Shown: positions 26,289-37,300 of the stretch, piece after piece | Layout: each line of letters begins with the position of its first letter | Position numbering within the stretch: the first letter of the stretch is position 1 | Assembly (NCBI GenBank): GCA_026129485.1 | Contig: JAHCHY010000005.1 | Span: 169,894 to 233,893, forward strand | Reading direction: 5' to 3' | Length of the DNA: 64,000 nt | DNA from: Cyclobacteriaceae bacterium | GTDB taxonomy: Bacteria; Bacteroidota; Bacteroidia; Cytophagales; Cyclobacteriaceae | Translations under genes and position numbers: made by a program | Notes under the pieces: model-generated | What the model was told of the DNA's origin: nothing | Databases searched by the model: none | Seen by the model: only the letters and a program-made list of their open reading frames with translations

Positions 26289-28022
26289 ATGAAAAAGATA
26301 TATAAATACTTCATGGTAACTGCGTTAACGTTTTCGTTCATCGCATGTTCGGATGAGTTCCTGGAATATATTCCCCAGGATCAGGCAACTGTAAACGCCT
26401 GGTATCGTAATGCGGCTGAAATACGGCAGGCCACAGCCGCCATGTACGGACGGCCCTGGTGGGAATTTACAGACGTGTTTCAATGGTGCTCGGGCGACTT
26501 GCTGGCAGGCGATATGTATCACACCTGGGAAGCTGAAGGCGAGTTTTTCAAGAATAGCTATACTGCGGGCAACCGCCACATCTTAGACGGATGGAGAGGA
26601 TTGTATAATGTGATATCATACGCCAACCTGATCATTGACGATATGCCTGCCATAGCGGGCGGGTATAATGTAAGCCAGAATGTAATCAATGCCGGTTTGG
26701 CCGAAGCGCGGTTCTTCCGCGGGGTAGCCTATTTTCTGTTAGCCGAGTATTGGGGTGAAGTGCCCATCGTTGAAAATCCCGCCATAAAAGTAGCCGCTAA
26801 CGATCTGCAACTACCCAAACATACCGTAAGCAGTGTGTATGAGTTTGTTCGCAGAGACCTGGTATTTGCAGCCGAAAACCTGCCTCCCGCTGATGATGCC
26901 GGACGGGTAACGTCATGGGCCGCCAAAGGCATGTTGGCCAAGCTGCACCTTACGCTTGCCCAACGGGGTGCATCTGGCGATTTTACAATAGCTGCAAACT
27001 ATGCCAGGGATATTGTCAATAATAGTGGCCGAACCTTATTCAGCAACTATGAAGATATGTTTAAGGTGACCAACGAACATAACCCTGAAATACTTTGGTC
27101 TATCCAGTGCATTAACAACGGCTGGAGTACAGGCAGTAGCCGCCAGGCACGTTTTGCCCGCCACACCGCTGTTACCGGTGACGGCACAGCCTGGGGAGGC
27201 GGCAAAGGCCCTACCGTAAGTTTTGTTAGCAATTTGCTTGATAATGCCGGCACAGCTACGGACAAGCGTCAAAAAGCTATCTACATGCAACAAGGCGATA
27301 CGTATAATTACTTAGCAACACAAAATGGTGGCTATACCTACTCCATCGTATTTCGCGATGAAGATGGTGTTGCGCTAAATGGCCCTGACCCGACACTTAC
27401 GGCTGTGAAAAAGCATGTTATCGGCAACGCAGCCGATAACGGAGGCTATACCATTACCAACCAGGATTCACCCTTCGACATATACATGCTGCGCTTAGCC
27501 GATGTGTACCTGCTGTTAGCCGAGGCTGAATTAGGCAGTGGAGCTGTACTTGGTGCAGGGGTAGGCTTGGATGCACTCAACGCAGTGCGCCAACGGGCCG
27601 GACTTGCTCCAAGAGTATCGGCTACCTATCAGGACATCTTCAACGAACGCAGGGTAGAGTTTGGATTTGAATCTCAAGGTTGGATAGATGTGAAGCGCAG
27701 GTACTACCGCGACCCTGCCGGTACAATCGCTTACCTGAATAGTCAAAGCCGAGCCGTTCGGTATTATAACTTGCTAACAGGCACTGACCAAACAGCTCAG
27801 GAAAACGACCCGAATGGTTATGCATTGGTTTACTCCGGTTCGGATGGCACCAGCAACCCTCCCGGAGGATACCCCTACATAGGTACCCGCCCTACCGGTG
27901 AAGTCTACAGCGAGTCGGTTAATGCATTTACAACCGACCGTATGAGATTGCCCATTCCAACGGCAGAAATTATCGTGAACCATAAGTTGGGTGAAGAGGC
28001 CGTGGAATATGTGTTCAATTAA
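26289..28022 (+). CDS. SusD/RagB-type glycan-binding lipoprotein
   Basis: The protein has 577 residues with lipobox FIAC20-SDEFLEYIPQDQ. Typical SusD features are the N-terminal helices with TAAMYGRPWW and YNVISYANLIID, the AEARFFRGVAYFLLAEYWGEVPIVE block near 140-165, and the C-terminal DIYMLRLADVYLLLAEAELG, LNAVRQRAGL and FNERRVEFGFESQGWIDVKR motifs. It lies 21 bp after its SusC partner and should form the outer lid that captures oligosaccharide for import. Confidence 0.95.
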   Translation: MKKIYKYFMVTALTFSFIACSDEFLEYIPQDQATVNAWYRNAAEIRQATAAMYGRPWWEFTDVFQWCSGDLLAGDMYHTWEAEGEFFKNSYTAGNRHILDGWRGLYNVISYANLIIDDMPAIAGGYNVSQNVINAGLAEARFFRGVAYFLLAEYWGEVPIVENPAIKVAANDLQLPKHTVSSVYEFVRRDLVFAAENLPPADDAGRVTSWAAKGMLAKLHLTLAQRGASGDFTIAANYARDIVNNSGRTLFSNYEDMFKVTNEHNPEILWSIQCINNGWSTGSSRQARFARHTAVTGDGTAWGGGKGPTVSFVSNLLDNAGTATDKRQKAIYMQQGDTYNYLATQNGGYTYSIVFRDEDGVALNGPDPTLTAVKKHVIGNAADNGGYTITNQDSPFDIYMLRLADVYLLLAEAELGSGAVLGAGVGLDALNAVRQRAGLAPRVSATYQDIFNERRVEFGFESQGWIDVKRRYYRDPAGTIAYLNSQSRAVRYYNLLTGTDQTAQENDPNGYALVYSGSDGTSNPPGGYPYIGTRPTGEVYSESVNAFTTDRMRLPIPTAEIIVNHKLGEEAVEYVFN

Positions 28023-28041
28023 CTTAACTGACGAAACGAAG

Positions 28042-29319
28042 ATGAAACTATTCAGACAGATATGCTATGTGCTCGTGTCCTGTATGGGCATGAGCCTCTT
28101 CTTTTCCGCCTGCCAGGATGAAGACGGAATGCACATTGAATCGCCAGACGGGCCACCGGTTATCAACTACATACGGGTAACCAACCCCGCTGCATCCGAT
28201 TCGCTACTGGTAAGAGCCCCGCTGGGCACCACCATTGCGATTATGGGAAAAAATCTTGGCGGTATCCGCGAGGTTTGGTTTAACGATCGCCAGGCGATTT
28301 TAAATCCAACCTGGGTAACAAACCGGTCAATTATTGTGGCCGTGCCTAACCAGGCTCCGCTGTTAGCAACGGATGAACTTTACTTAGTTAACGCCAGTGG
28401 AGAAAAACTAACCTTTCCTTTTGAAGTTACCATTCCGCCCCCGCTTATTATCAATGCGCATAACGAGTGGCCACAGCGTGAATCAGGCGAAAAGCTGGTC
28501 ATCAATGGTAACTATTTCTTTGACGTAGATGGTGCAGTACCTGTTATTGTAACGTTTACCGGAGGAGTAGAGGCAACCGCTACTGTTGTAAGCCAAACCC
28601 TGCTGGAGGTGGAGGTACCGGATACTGCTAACGAAGGCCCGGTAACAATTAAAACCAACTTTGGCGAAATAGAATCTACTTTCCATCTCTATGATTCCAG
28701 GAACATCATCTTAGACTTTGATAATGTGAGAGGAAACGCATGGCGAATAGGTTTGGTAGAAAGTGGTGATGGTGGTATTGATGGTGCCTATAATGTGTTC
28801 AGGGCAAACGTTGCTGCCAATGAAAGGAATGAGGGGCCGGGCGCTCCTGCCGAATCGGGACGCTTGTTCGAGTTCTGGGGAGGGAATGCCAACCCCATCC
28901 GTACCGAAAATTTCTATCCGTTATATCCTAACTCCTACAAAGACTATGTGCTGAAATTTGAAGCCAAGGTGAAGAAATGGTATGGTGGTTATTTGAACAT
29001 CTGCTTGTCTTCGCCTACCCATGCCGGCAACAACCAGGAAATCTGGAGTAACACCTATAACCCGCGTGCTATTTGGGGGCCTTGGGATGCAGCCGGTGCA
29101 GAATTTTCCACTAACGATGGCTGGATAACAGTAGTGATTCCGTTAACGGCATTCCAATACTATATGGGTACCAGTGGTGACGAAGTTGTCTATACCGGTG
29201 GCCAGGTATTTAATGAGGCAAATGCCGGTACTATCAGCATGTGGCTTTTAGGATCACCGCAAAGCGATGGTAGTGAAGTTGAATTCTATATTGACAATGT
29301 CCGATTTGTTAAACCCTGA
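28042..29319 (+). CDS. Surface glycan-binding lipoprotein with IPT/TIG domain (SGBP-B type)
   Basis: The start is ATG 28042 (425 residues); the frame extends upstream into the SusD gene but without a signal peptide. A lipobox is seen at FFSAC23-QDEDG. One or two Ig-like IPT/TIG domains follow (about 40-210, with IAIMGKNLGGIREVWFN). The C-terminal half (about 225-425) has the jelly-roll features of the xyloglucan-binding-type domain of SGBP-B proteins: LDFDNVRGNAWRIG, then YLNICLSSP and the ending EFYIDNVRFVKP. It should hold polysaccharide at the cell surface for the glycosidases and SusC/SusD. Confidence 0.85.
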   Translation: MKLFRQICYVLVSCMGMSLFFSACQDEDGMHIESPDGPPVINYIRVTNPAASDSLLVRAPLGTTIAIMGKNLGGIREVWFNDRQAILNPTWVTNRSIIVAVPNQAPLLATDELYLVNASGEKLTFPFEVTIPPPLIINAHNEWPQRESGEKLVINGNYFFDVDGAVPVIVTFTGGVEATATVVSQTLLEVEVPDTANEGPVTIKTNFGEIESTFHLYDSRNIILDFDNVRGNAWRIGLVESGDGGIDGAYNVFRANVAANERNEGPGAPAESGRLFEFWGGNANPIRTENFYPLYPNSYKDYVLKFEAKVKKWYGGYLNICLSSPTHAGNNQEIWSNTYNPRAIWGPWDAAGAEFSTNDGWITVVIPLTAFQYYMGTSGDEVVYTGGQVFNEANAGTISMWLLGSPQSDGSEVEFYIDNVRFVKP

Positions 29320-29333
29320 CAAAAACAGATAAA

Positions 29334-31352
29334 ATGAAAACTATAATGAAGCATAAAATCAGAGTCTTTCTTACCCTGTTTATCCTGTCGGGAATGATGT
29401 TTATAACGGCTTGTGAGGAAGAAGAAACTCCGGACACAGTGGAGTTACTGAGTTTCGGGCCATCGGGTGTGCATCATGGCGATGAGATTACTTTCTTCGG
29501 GCAAAACCTCGATAAGGTTACGGCCATTGTGTTCAAGCCTGCGGTAGAAGTACCGAAGAGTGCGTTTAACTCTTCCTCCAAAGAGAGAATAAACATAACT
29601 GTACCTCAGGCTGCCGAGGCCGGATTAATAATACTGAAAACACCTCAGGGTGACATTGAGTCAAAAACGATTCTCAATTTTGAAGTACCTGTTGTGATTT
29701 CCAGCATTACACCGGAAGCAAAACCGGGCACCACCATCACCATCACCGGTGAAAAGATCAACTGGATTGAACAGGTAACGTTTACCAACGATGTGATCGT
29801 AATAAAGGATAACTTTGTGAGCCGGTCGGAAACACAAGCCGTTATAACCGTGCCATTTGCGGCTCAAACCGGTTTCCTCATATTTTCTACAGGAGGAACG
29901 GAACCGTTAACCTTTGGTTCAGAGAATCAGTTGATCGTAACACTGCCTACTGTGAGTGGGATTGATCCGACCTCTATCAGGCATGCGCAGAACCTGACTA
30001 TAACCGGCACTGATCTGGACCTGATTACATCAGTTGTTTTTGGAGGAGGCACCGAAGTATCAAGCTTTACCAAGTCTTCAACCCAAATTGTTGTCAGTGT
30101 TCCGTCAACGGCAGTGAAAGGTAAAATAACGTTAAAGCAGGCTTCACCGATAGATGTTGTTACCAATGATGAACTAACCATTATTCTGCCGATAGGTACT
30201 GCCATTGCCCCCGCACCTGCTGTACCGGCAGTAGATAACGTAACCATTACCGGAACAGACCTTGATCTGGTAGCGGAACTTTCTCTTTCGGGTTCCGGAA
30301 CGATAACTGCCGCCTCGTTTTTAACGCATACATCAACCGGAATTTCCTTTGCATTGCCCGCAGATGCAAAATCAGGCGCAATCGGATATACAACGGTGCA
30401 CGGATTTTCGGGACTGCTTGGTGTAACTTTACGCGTACCGGCCCCCGGCCCTGCTCCGCTTGCCATTACGCTGTATGATGAAACTATTGCACCCGGTGGG
30501 GGCAACTGGAGTTGGAACGGAACTTCTGATGTAGCCAGTGGCGAACAGTTTTATTCGGGTGATGTTTCCTGGAAATTCACATCGACAGATGGAGGCGGAC
30601 TTTCTGCCGGAGGGATTACTCCAGTTAATGCCAGCAGCCAGGAGTCATTCATTTTTGCCCTGTATGGAGGCGATTTATCAGGACAAAGTAAAGTTGACGT
30701 AGCGGTTATCCTTAACGACAACTGGAGTGACTACAATTCAGTTAAATTAGTACCAGGTGTGTGGACAGAGTATGAAATACCGTTGACCAATTTCCCCACC
30801 ACTAACCTATCGGCAATAACCAGATTTGCGTTTAAGGTAGAAGGTATTGCTACCTCCACTATTTATGCCGACTATGTAGGCTTTGATGCAAAAACGACAC
30901 CCGCGCCTTTGAGTATGGTGGTGTTTGATGATGTGATTGCCAGTGGACTTGAGCCGGGCGGCTGGGGTTCCGGATATACTAACTTCAGCAGTACGGAAGT
31001 GTACCGCAGAGGCAGAAACCCTCACGCCATCAAAGTAAATTTCCCTGGCGGATGGGGTGGCGGTGGCCAGTTAGTGGTACCGTCAGGTGGTTCTAATATA
31101 TCGCTGGCCGGAATGACCAAGTTTGCATTCTCGGTATATGGTGGCGAAGGCTCCGATGGCAAACAAATACAGGTAAACCTTAAAGTGGACGCGGATAATC
31201 CAAAAACGGTTACTTTGCAAGAGGGTAAATGGGTTGATGTGGAAATACCCATCACCGACTTTGCCGCCATCACAGAGTTCAGGGAAATCTGGTTCCAGGA
31301 TAGAGGTGATGCCGTTACCGTGTATATAGACAATATTGGGTTCAGACCATAA
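29334..31352 (+). CDS. Multi-domain surface glycan-binding lipoprotein: IPT/TIG repeats plus two CBM-like domains
   Basis: The protein has 672 residues with lipobox FITAC27-EEEETPD. About four IPT/TIG Ig-like domains stand in tandem (roughly 38-380), with repeats of the form ITITGEKINWIEQVTF and LTITGTDLDLITSVVF. Two related CBM-like jelly rolls follow: about 382-525 (ending IYADYVGF) and 528-672 (ending VYIDNIGF), each with a tryptophan/glycine-rich face and a W-x-E/D-IP-(L/I)TDF strand. The chain of Ig modules probably works as a stalk that lifts the binding domains off the membrane. Last gene of the SusC operon, 14 bp after the previous lipoprotein. Confidence 0.82.
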   Translation: MKTIMKHKIRVFLTLFILSGMMFITACEEEETPDTVELLSFGPSGVHHGDEITFFGQNLDKVTAIVFKPAVEVPKSAFNSSSKERINITVPQAAEAGLIILKTPQGDIESKTILNFEVPVVISSITPEAKPGTTITITGEKINWIEQVTFTNDVIVIKDNFVSRSETQAVITVPFAAQTGFLIFSTGGTEPLTFGSENQLIVTLPTVSGIDPTSIRHAQNLTITGTDLDLITSVVFGGGTEVSSFTKSSTQIVVSVPSTAVKGKITLKQASPIDVVTNDELTIILPIGTAIAPAPAVPAVDNVTITGTDLDLVAELSLSGSGTITAASFLTHTSTGISFALPADAKSGAIGYTTVHGFSGLLGVTLRVPAPGPAPLAITLYDETIAPGGGNWSWNGTSDVASGEQFYSGDVSWKFTSTDGGGLSAGGITPVNASSQESFIFALYGGDLSGQSKVDVAVILNDNWSDYNSVKLVPGVWTEYEIPLTNFPTTNLSAITRFAFKVEGIATSTIYADYVGFDAKTTPAPLSMVVFDDVIASGLEPGGWGSGYTNFSSTEVYRRGRNPHAIKVNFPGGWGGGGQLVVPSGGSNISLAGMTKFAFSVYGGEGSDGKQIQVNLKVDADNPKTVTLQEGKWVDVEIPITDFAAITEFREIWFQDRGDAVTVYIDNIGFRP

Positions 31353-31367
31353 TTTGGAATAGTTAGC

Positions 31368-31408
31368 TAAAAAAATCCCCCGGCTCACCAGCCGGAGGAT
31401 TTTTTTGT
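31368..31408 (+). terminator. Terminator at the end of the SusC/SusD/SGBP operon
   Basis: AAAAAAATCCCCCGGCT, loop CACC and AGCCGGAGGATTTTTTT form a GC-rich stem with one bulge, ending in a T-run, 16 bp after the last lipoprotein gene. Confidence 0.88.
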
Positions 31409-31453
31409 CAGTGAATGTGAATGAGGAACCTATCATACTTTGAAGCTGGGAAA

Positions 31454-32878
31454 ATGTATATGATAACGGATGTAGTAAAGAAAGTTTTAAATATATTCTG
31501 CTGCCTTTTTGTTGTTGCGTTGCTCGCATGCAATAGCGAAGGGTCCGAAACAGAAACGCCCCCGGTAACTCCTCCCGACAGCATTGCAATCACCGTAAAC
31601 CTGACCAGTAAAAAACAGGAAATGATTGGCTTTGGAGGGGCGGTTACCTGGTATAGCAACTGGCTAACCGGAAACAATAAAGTAAATGAAATTGCCGATC
31701 TCCTGTTTACCGACCTGGGGATTGATATTTTAAGACTTAAAACCTGGTACTACCCCGACAATTACCCAACCAACAAGGCGGTTAGCAACATGTCGAACAA
31801 CGGAGATAACGATTATGCCAAAGCCCATTGGGATGCTACCAACCAGCTTCACCAGCTTGCCAAAGAGCGAAACCCTGGCCTGAAAATTCTGCTTTCCTCA
31901 TGGGGCCCACCGGCTTCACTAAAAGACAATGGAAAATTGCGTGAGGGCGCGCTTAAAAAAGATGCCAATGGCTTTATGTACGATGCTTTCGCTGAATACT
32001 GGAATGATATCCTGGACTACACACCTTTTAACCCGGATTACGTCAGCATTCAGAACGAACCCACATTCACAACGTCCGGATGGACCACAAGCAAATGGTC
32101 GATAAATGAAACACCCGTTTTGCCGGGGTATAATACAGCCTTTAATAAAATATACGACAGGATAAAGAACCGCACACACATACCCGTCATGGTGGGACCC
32201 GAATCGCAGGATATAACCACGTTTACGCCATTTGTAAATGTGCTTAAAGACAACCCGAACTGTCCTGTTTTTGCATGGCATCCGTACAACATTAATTCCA
32301 CTACTTCGGCATCGGCTGTTACAACGGCTTTAAAAAGTGTGGGTAGTTTTTCAACAAAGCCGAATATCATGACCGAGTTTTCCGATAACCTTTCGTGGTT
32401 TAATACGGCATTATTCATCCAGGAGTCATTAATACACGCCAACACCTCGGCTTACATTTATTGGAAGCTGGTGTGGGCCACACCAACCTCTGGCGAAGAT
32501 GCTGCCATGATCAGTACCGTATCAGGCGCTACATCTCCCTACCAGGTTACGCCTTATTATTATCTTCTCAAGCATTTTTCAAAAAACATAGATGCAGGAT
32601 ACCACCGCGTGGAAACCTCAACAGCAACCACGCCAGCCTCAACGTTGGTTACGTCTGCATTTGTTAGCCCGGATGAGAAGAAAATTACCATCGTAGTCAT
32701 CAACAATGGCACATCTTCTGCCAAAGTACATTTTGCGGCCACCGGAAAAACTGCCAAAGGGATTAGTGTTGTACAAAGCATGGAAGACAGCTATTATAAG
32801 ACAGTAACAACTTCGTCCCCCTCAAAATCGATAAGCCTGCCTGCCAAAACAATTACTACCGTAGTGTTGGATATTTAA
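31454..32878 (+). CDS. GH30-family glycoside hydrolase, lipoprotein
   Basis: ATG 31454, preceded by GGGAAA, gives 474 residues; ATG 31421 would add 11. A lipobox VALLAC-NSEGS anchors it to the outer membrane. The catalytic barrel opens with the GH30 hallmark KKQEMIGFGGAVTWYSNW. The acid/base is Glu202 in SIQNEPT and the nucleophile Glu308 in IMTEFSDN. A C-terminal beta-sandwich (about 385-474) is the usual side domain of the family. GH30 includes beta-1,6-glucanases, xylanases and glucosylceramidases; the subfamily cannot be fixed here. The GH26 gene begins 3 bp after its stop, so the two are co-transcribed. Confidence 0.88.
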   Translation: MYMITDVVKKVLNIFCCLFVVALLACNSEGSETETPPVTPPDSIAITVNLTSKKQEMIGFGGAVTWYSNWLTGNNKVNEIADLLFTDLGIDILRLKTWYYPDNYPTNKAVSNMSNNGDNDYAKAHWDATNQLHQLAKERNPGLKILLSSWGPPASLKDNGKLREGALKKDANGFMYDAFAEYWNDILDYTPFNPDYVSIQNEPTFTTSGWTTSKWSINETPVLPGYNTAFNKIYDRIKNRTHIPVMVGPESQDITTFTPFVNVLKDNPNCPVFAWHPYNINSTTSASAVTTALKSVGSFSTKPNIMTEFSDNLSWFNTALFIQESLIHANTSAYIYWKLVWATPTSGEDAAMISTVSGATSPYQVTPYYYLLKHFSKNIDAGYHRVETSTATTPASTLVTSAFVSPDEKKITIVVINNGTSSAKVHFAATGKTAKGISVVQSMEDSYYKTVTTSSPSKSISLPAKTITTVVLDI

Positions 32879-32880
32879 TT

Positions 32881-34296
32881 ATGGGAAAGACAATGCGCAG
32901 AAGAATTTTATATTTAAGATCGGTAACGCTTTGCGGACTGTTTTTTTCTACACTTGTGCAAGCACAGATTGATCCGGATGTAACCGAAAAAACAAAAATC
33001 CTGTATAACAACTTAAAGGTTATACAAAACAGCAATTACTTCCTGTTCGGGCAGGAATTTTTCAACAGCTTTAAATATAGCTCGGGCAGTGCACATGGCG
33101 ATAAGGAATATGCCGATGCATATGCGGTAACCGGTGCCTATCCGGTAGTATTGGGTTCCGATTTTCATTATTACATCGATAAAAGTGCTACAGAAAGAGG
33201 CTACCACACTGAAGCGGTAAGGTGGGCCTACCAGAAAGGGCTGATCGTTACGTTTGATTGGCACATAAGTGCCCGTAACACAACTTCCTATTCATGCAAT
33301 GGCGCGCCCGTTAATCTGGCGAAGAACATTGCCAATCAAAACAACACAACCGGAGATCTTACCTGGTTTTATAACGAACTGGATAAAGTGATAGACATTA
33401 TCAACAACGATCTTGTGTTTGATGGCGAGAAAATACCCATCATCTTCCGGCCTTTTCATGAAATGAACGGCAACTGGTTCTGGTGGGGTGCTGCCTGCTC
33501 GGGGTTTACACCAGCTGAGTATAAAAAGCTGTATCAGCTTACGGCAGATTATATAAAAGAGCGAACCACCAGCATATTGTTTTGCTGGTCGCCCAACAGC
33601 CCGGTAAATAGTACCATAATCAATAACTATTACCCGGGCGATGCCTATGTAGATATACTGGGCCTGGATATGTATGAGATAACAGCCGATCCGTTTCGGC
33701 AGTATATGGGAGCCATAGTGGATTATGCCCAATCGCATAATAAAGTGGCGGTACTTTCAGAATCAGGTTACCGGAACGATACCGAGAACGGAGATGCAGC
33801 TGCCCGCTACTGGAACGATACGGTGTTGCCTGCTATTATGAACGACCCTTCAGGTAAATCACAAAAAATTGCGTGGGCGCTTACGTGGATTAATTCAAGC
33901 TGGTCTCACCCTTACGTGCCGCATGCCGCAAGCACAGCCGCAGCCAAGCAAAGCTTTATCAATTTTAAAAGCTCAGACCGGGTAATGTTCAGCGATGAGG
34001 TAGAAAATATGTATCAGCCCATCGTTGTATTATCGGCAGCAGAGGGGATAGAGCAGGATGATGTGAAGGTGCAGGTTATACCGGAGCAGCACCAGATCAT
34101 AGTTGAGTTTAAAGATTTTTCAATGCCCGTCCTGGTAAGTATTCACGATGTGTCGGGCAAAAGGATAGCAGAAGAAAAAACAACCAGGCAGAAAACCACC
34201 TTCTCAATAGAAAAGCTGATGATAAAACCGGGTTTGTATATAGTGAAGGTAACGGGCGGGGCTAAGACCATTACGCAAAAGGTTTACGTGTTGTAG
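32881..34296 (+). CDS. GH26-family endo-beta-mannanase-like enzyme with T9SS sorting domain
   Basis: The protein has 471 residues with a signal peptide (about 1-29, LVQAQ). The GH26 (beta/alpha)8 barrel has acid/base Glu194 in RPFHEMNGNWFWWG and nucleophile Glu294 in VLSESGYRND, plus the WSPNSP motif. Most GH26 enzymes are beta-1,4-mannanases; lichenases and xylanases also occur. Residues 395-471 form a beta-sandwich tail ending PGLYIVKVTGGAKTITQKVYVL, a type A sorting domain for the type IX secretion system. The enzyme should therefore be secreted or surface attached. Confidence 0.9.
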   Translation: MGKTMRRRILYLRSVTLCGLFFSTLVQAQIDPDVTEKTKILYNNLKVIQNSNYFLFGQEFFNSFKYSSGSAHGDKEYADAYAVTGAYPVVLGSDFHYYIDKSATERGYHTEAVRWAYQKGLIVTFDWHISARNTTSYSCNGAPVNLAKNIANQNNTTGDLTWFYNELDKVIDIINNDLVFDGEKIPIIFRPFHEMNGNWFWWGAACSGFTPAEYKKLYQLTADYIKERTTSILFCWSPNSPVNSTIINNYYPGDAYVDILGLDMYEITADPFRQYMGAIVDYAQSHNKVAVLSESGYRNDTENGDAAARYWNDTVLPAIMNDPSGKSQKIAWALTWINSSWSHPYVPHAASTAAAKQSFINFKSSDRVMFSDEVENMYQPIVVLSAAEGIEQDDVKVQVIPEQHQIIVEFKDFSMPVLVSIHDVSGKRIAEEKTTRQKTTFSIEKLMIKPGLYIVKVTGGAKTITQKVYVL

Positions 34297-34349
34297 CGGC
34301 AGTTGATCCAAAGTTTGTTTTAACAGGATAAAATGGATAGATTTTATTC

Positions 34350-37300
34350 ATGAAAAAGCCCCGGGTAAAAAGCAGGCAGAAGCATACAGCATTATGGTGC
34401 ACCATACTGTTGCTTGTTGTATTGCTCCCGTTTTCCGGCCAGGCTCAGCCGGAAGAGCTGCGCGAAAAGAAAATCGTGTTCGACCAGCTCTTAGAAGAGC
34501 TGAGCTTATCGCAAAGCTCAATTAATTGCATATTACAGGACAGTGAAGGTTATCTCTGGATCGGCACATGGTCCGGGTTAATCCGGTATGATGGCTATAC
34601 CACTACGGTGTTCCACTCCGAGAACCAACCCGGTAAGCTGCAAAGCAATAAGATCCTTACCCTCTACGAAGACAGATCAGGATTTCTGTGGATAGGCACC
34701 CACATGGGCGGGCTCTTCCGGTACAATAAAAACAACAATACGTTCGAGAAGTTTTCGCATGATGAAAATGACCCGTTAAGCCTGAGCAATAATAATGTGC
34801 GTGCCGTGCAGGAAGATGCCAGCGGCAACCTGTGGATTGGAACAGAAAAAGGTATTAGCATTCTGAGAAAAGGTACAGCCGGCTTTTTACGCGTTACAAC
34901 CCAAACAGCCCCCACGCTTACCCACGATTTTATTACAGACATTCACCTTTCGGCCAGTAACGAAATCTGGATTGCAACAGAGTACGGTCTTAACAAATTG
35001 CAAAGCAATACCGGCCGGTATGAATTTAAAAGCTATTTGTACGACAAGGAAGTTGCCAATCATGATTTGCATAACCAAATCTATAGTATTACCAGCCTGC
35101 CCACCGAGAATGGCGCCAGCATCTGGCTAACAACCAAAAACGGACTGAAGGCATTGATAAACGGAACGCTAACCAACTACATGGTGCCGGACAAGCCGGT
35201 TAGCTACAGCCTTTTCAGCAGCCTGCTGGTTGTGCCGGGAGAGCAGCCTTATTTGATTGCCGGTTCGGAGTCGGGTATTTCATTTTTTGATGTTGCTTCC
35301 ATGCAATTTGATGAGCACGTTCATCCTGCCTATGAAACAATGAATATAAGCCACGGATCAGTTACTTCACTATACATAGATCGTGGTGGCGTGCTGTGGG
35401 TGGGAACCAAAAAAGGAATTAACAAATTCGATTCATACACAAAGGAGTTTGAGTCATTTGATGTAGCCCGGTTCGACAAATCCAAAAGCATCATTACAGG
35501 CGTGCAGCTATCGGCAACAGGCGGGTATTGGATTTCTACTATTGGTGGCGGGCTTTACAAGTTTGATGGGGATAATACCTTCAGCAAATACAAGATAAAA
35601 ACAAAGGAAGAAAACACGTTTACCGAGTTTGTTCAAACACTCTATTCCGATGGAAACGGAAATGTATGGGTGGGCACAGCGGGTGCGGGCGTCTATCACT
35701 TTAACGAACATCAGCTCACCTCGTTTGAAATAACTTCCTACAATCACTATTCATCGCAAACACATGAGCTGTTTCGCGATAACTACATTATGTCGATTAC
35801 AAGCGATGGCCGGGATAATGTGCTGATCGGAACCTGGAGTGGCGGGCTCTACAAAATATTGCAGCATGGCGATGTAATTAAATATGAAGACCCGCGGCTG
35901 TCTTCTGCGCCTGTAATCGTGTTGTATGTAGATCGATCCGGCACGGCATGGGTGGGCACAAGAGGCAATGGATTCTATAGCATTAAGGAAGATGGTGAAG
36001 AGTTGAAAGTAGAGCACTATAAGCGTTCAGAAACCAACAGCATCAACGATAATTTTGTCAACTGCATATATGAAGATCATGCCGGTATATTATGGCTTGC
36101 CACAGATGGCGGCCTGAGCTCTTTTGATCGCAGGCGAAATATTTTTGAAAACTACCGGATAGATGGCGGGCCAAGCAACGATGTGATTGTAAGCATACTG
36201 GAAGACAACCAGGGTAAGCTTTGGCTGGCACACTGGAACGGCCTTACAGTCGTGGATCCGTCCGATCCGAGCTGGACGCGCAACTACGACCGTAACGATC
36301 ATATTATGGGAGGCTTTTTCTATAGTAATGTTTGCGTAAAAGGCAGGGAAGGCCAGTTGCTGTTTGCAGGCTCGGAAGGATTCAACCGGATTGACACCCG
36401 GAAAATCATTCAGCGCCCGGAAGATTTTCCGTTAGCCATTACCCAGTTTGAATTATTTGGTAAAAGTGTGGCGCGTGGAGAAAAAGTAAACGACCGGGTG
36501 CTGCTCAGCCAGCCGCTCCGTAATAATTCTGAAATAGAGTTGAAACATTTTGAAAATTCAGTTGCCTTTGAGTTTGCCTCGCTGGATTTCGCGGCACCAG
36601 CAAAGATCAGGTATGCCTATATGCTGGAAGGATTTAATGAAAGCTGGAGCTATACCGATAGCGACAGGCGCTTTGCCAACTACACTAACCTGAACCCGGG
36701 CACCTATATCTTTAAAGTAAAAGCTTCCGGCATTGACGGTGTGTGGCAGGAGAAATACACGCAGCTTAAGCTGGTTATACTGCCGCCCTGGTGGAAAACG
36801 TATTGGGCTGTTGCGCTGTATGCTGTGCTTGGCTTTGCGGCACTTTACGTTTTCAGGAAATTCATTCTCTTAAGAGCTAACTTATTGCACGATATTAAGG
36901 TAGAGCGCCTGCAACGCGAAAACTTAGAGAAGCTGAACAAGGCCAAGCTCGATTTCTTCACCAACATTTCGCACGAGTTTCGTACACCGCTTACCTTGAT
37001 TCTCGGGCCGGTGCAGTCCCTGCTCGAATCGGGTGAATACAGCAAGCACGTAAGAAATCTTTTGGTAGGCATCAACAACAATTCACAGCGTTTGCTCAGG
37101 CTGGTAAACCAATTGCTCGACTTCAGAAAAGTAGAATCGGGCAACCTCGATCTGAAAGTTTCAGAAGGCAACCTGGTGCGCTTTGTACGCGAGATAAAGC
37201 TTTCGTTTGATAACCTGGCTGAGCAGCTTCACATCCGGTTCAACATGGAGGCCAGCCACGAAACCATAAAGGCTTGGTTCGATCGCGATCAGTTTGAAAA

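Noticed and set aside
29927-30505. 192-codon minus-strand frame rich in Val, Ser and Pro
   Set aside because: Antisense to the IPT/TIG protein; arises from its repetitive codon pattern and has no start context or family features.
18259-31352. Possible frameshift or fusion in the SusC/SusD genes
   Set aside because: All four reading frames are full length with intact N- and C-terminal family motifs.
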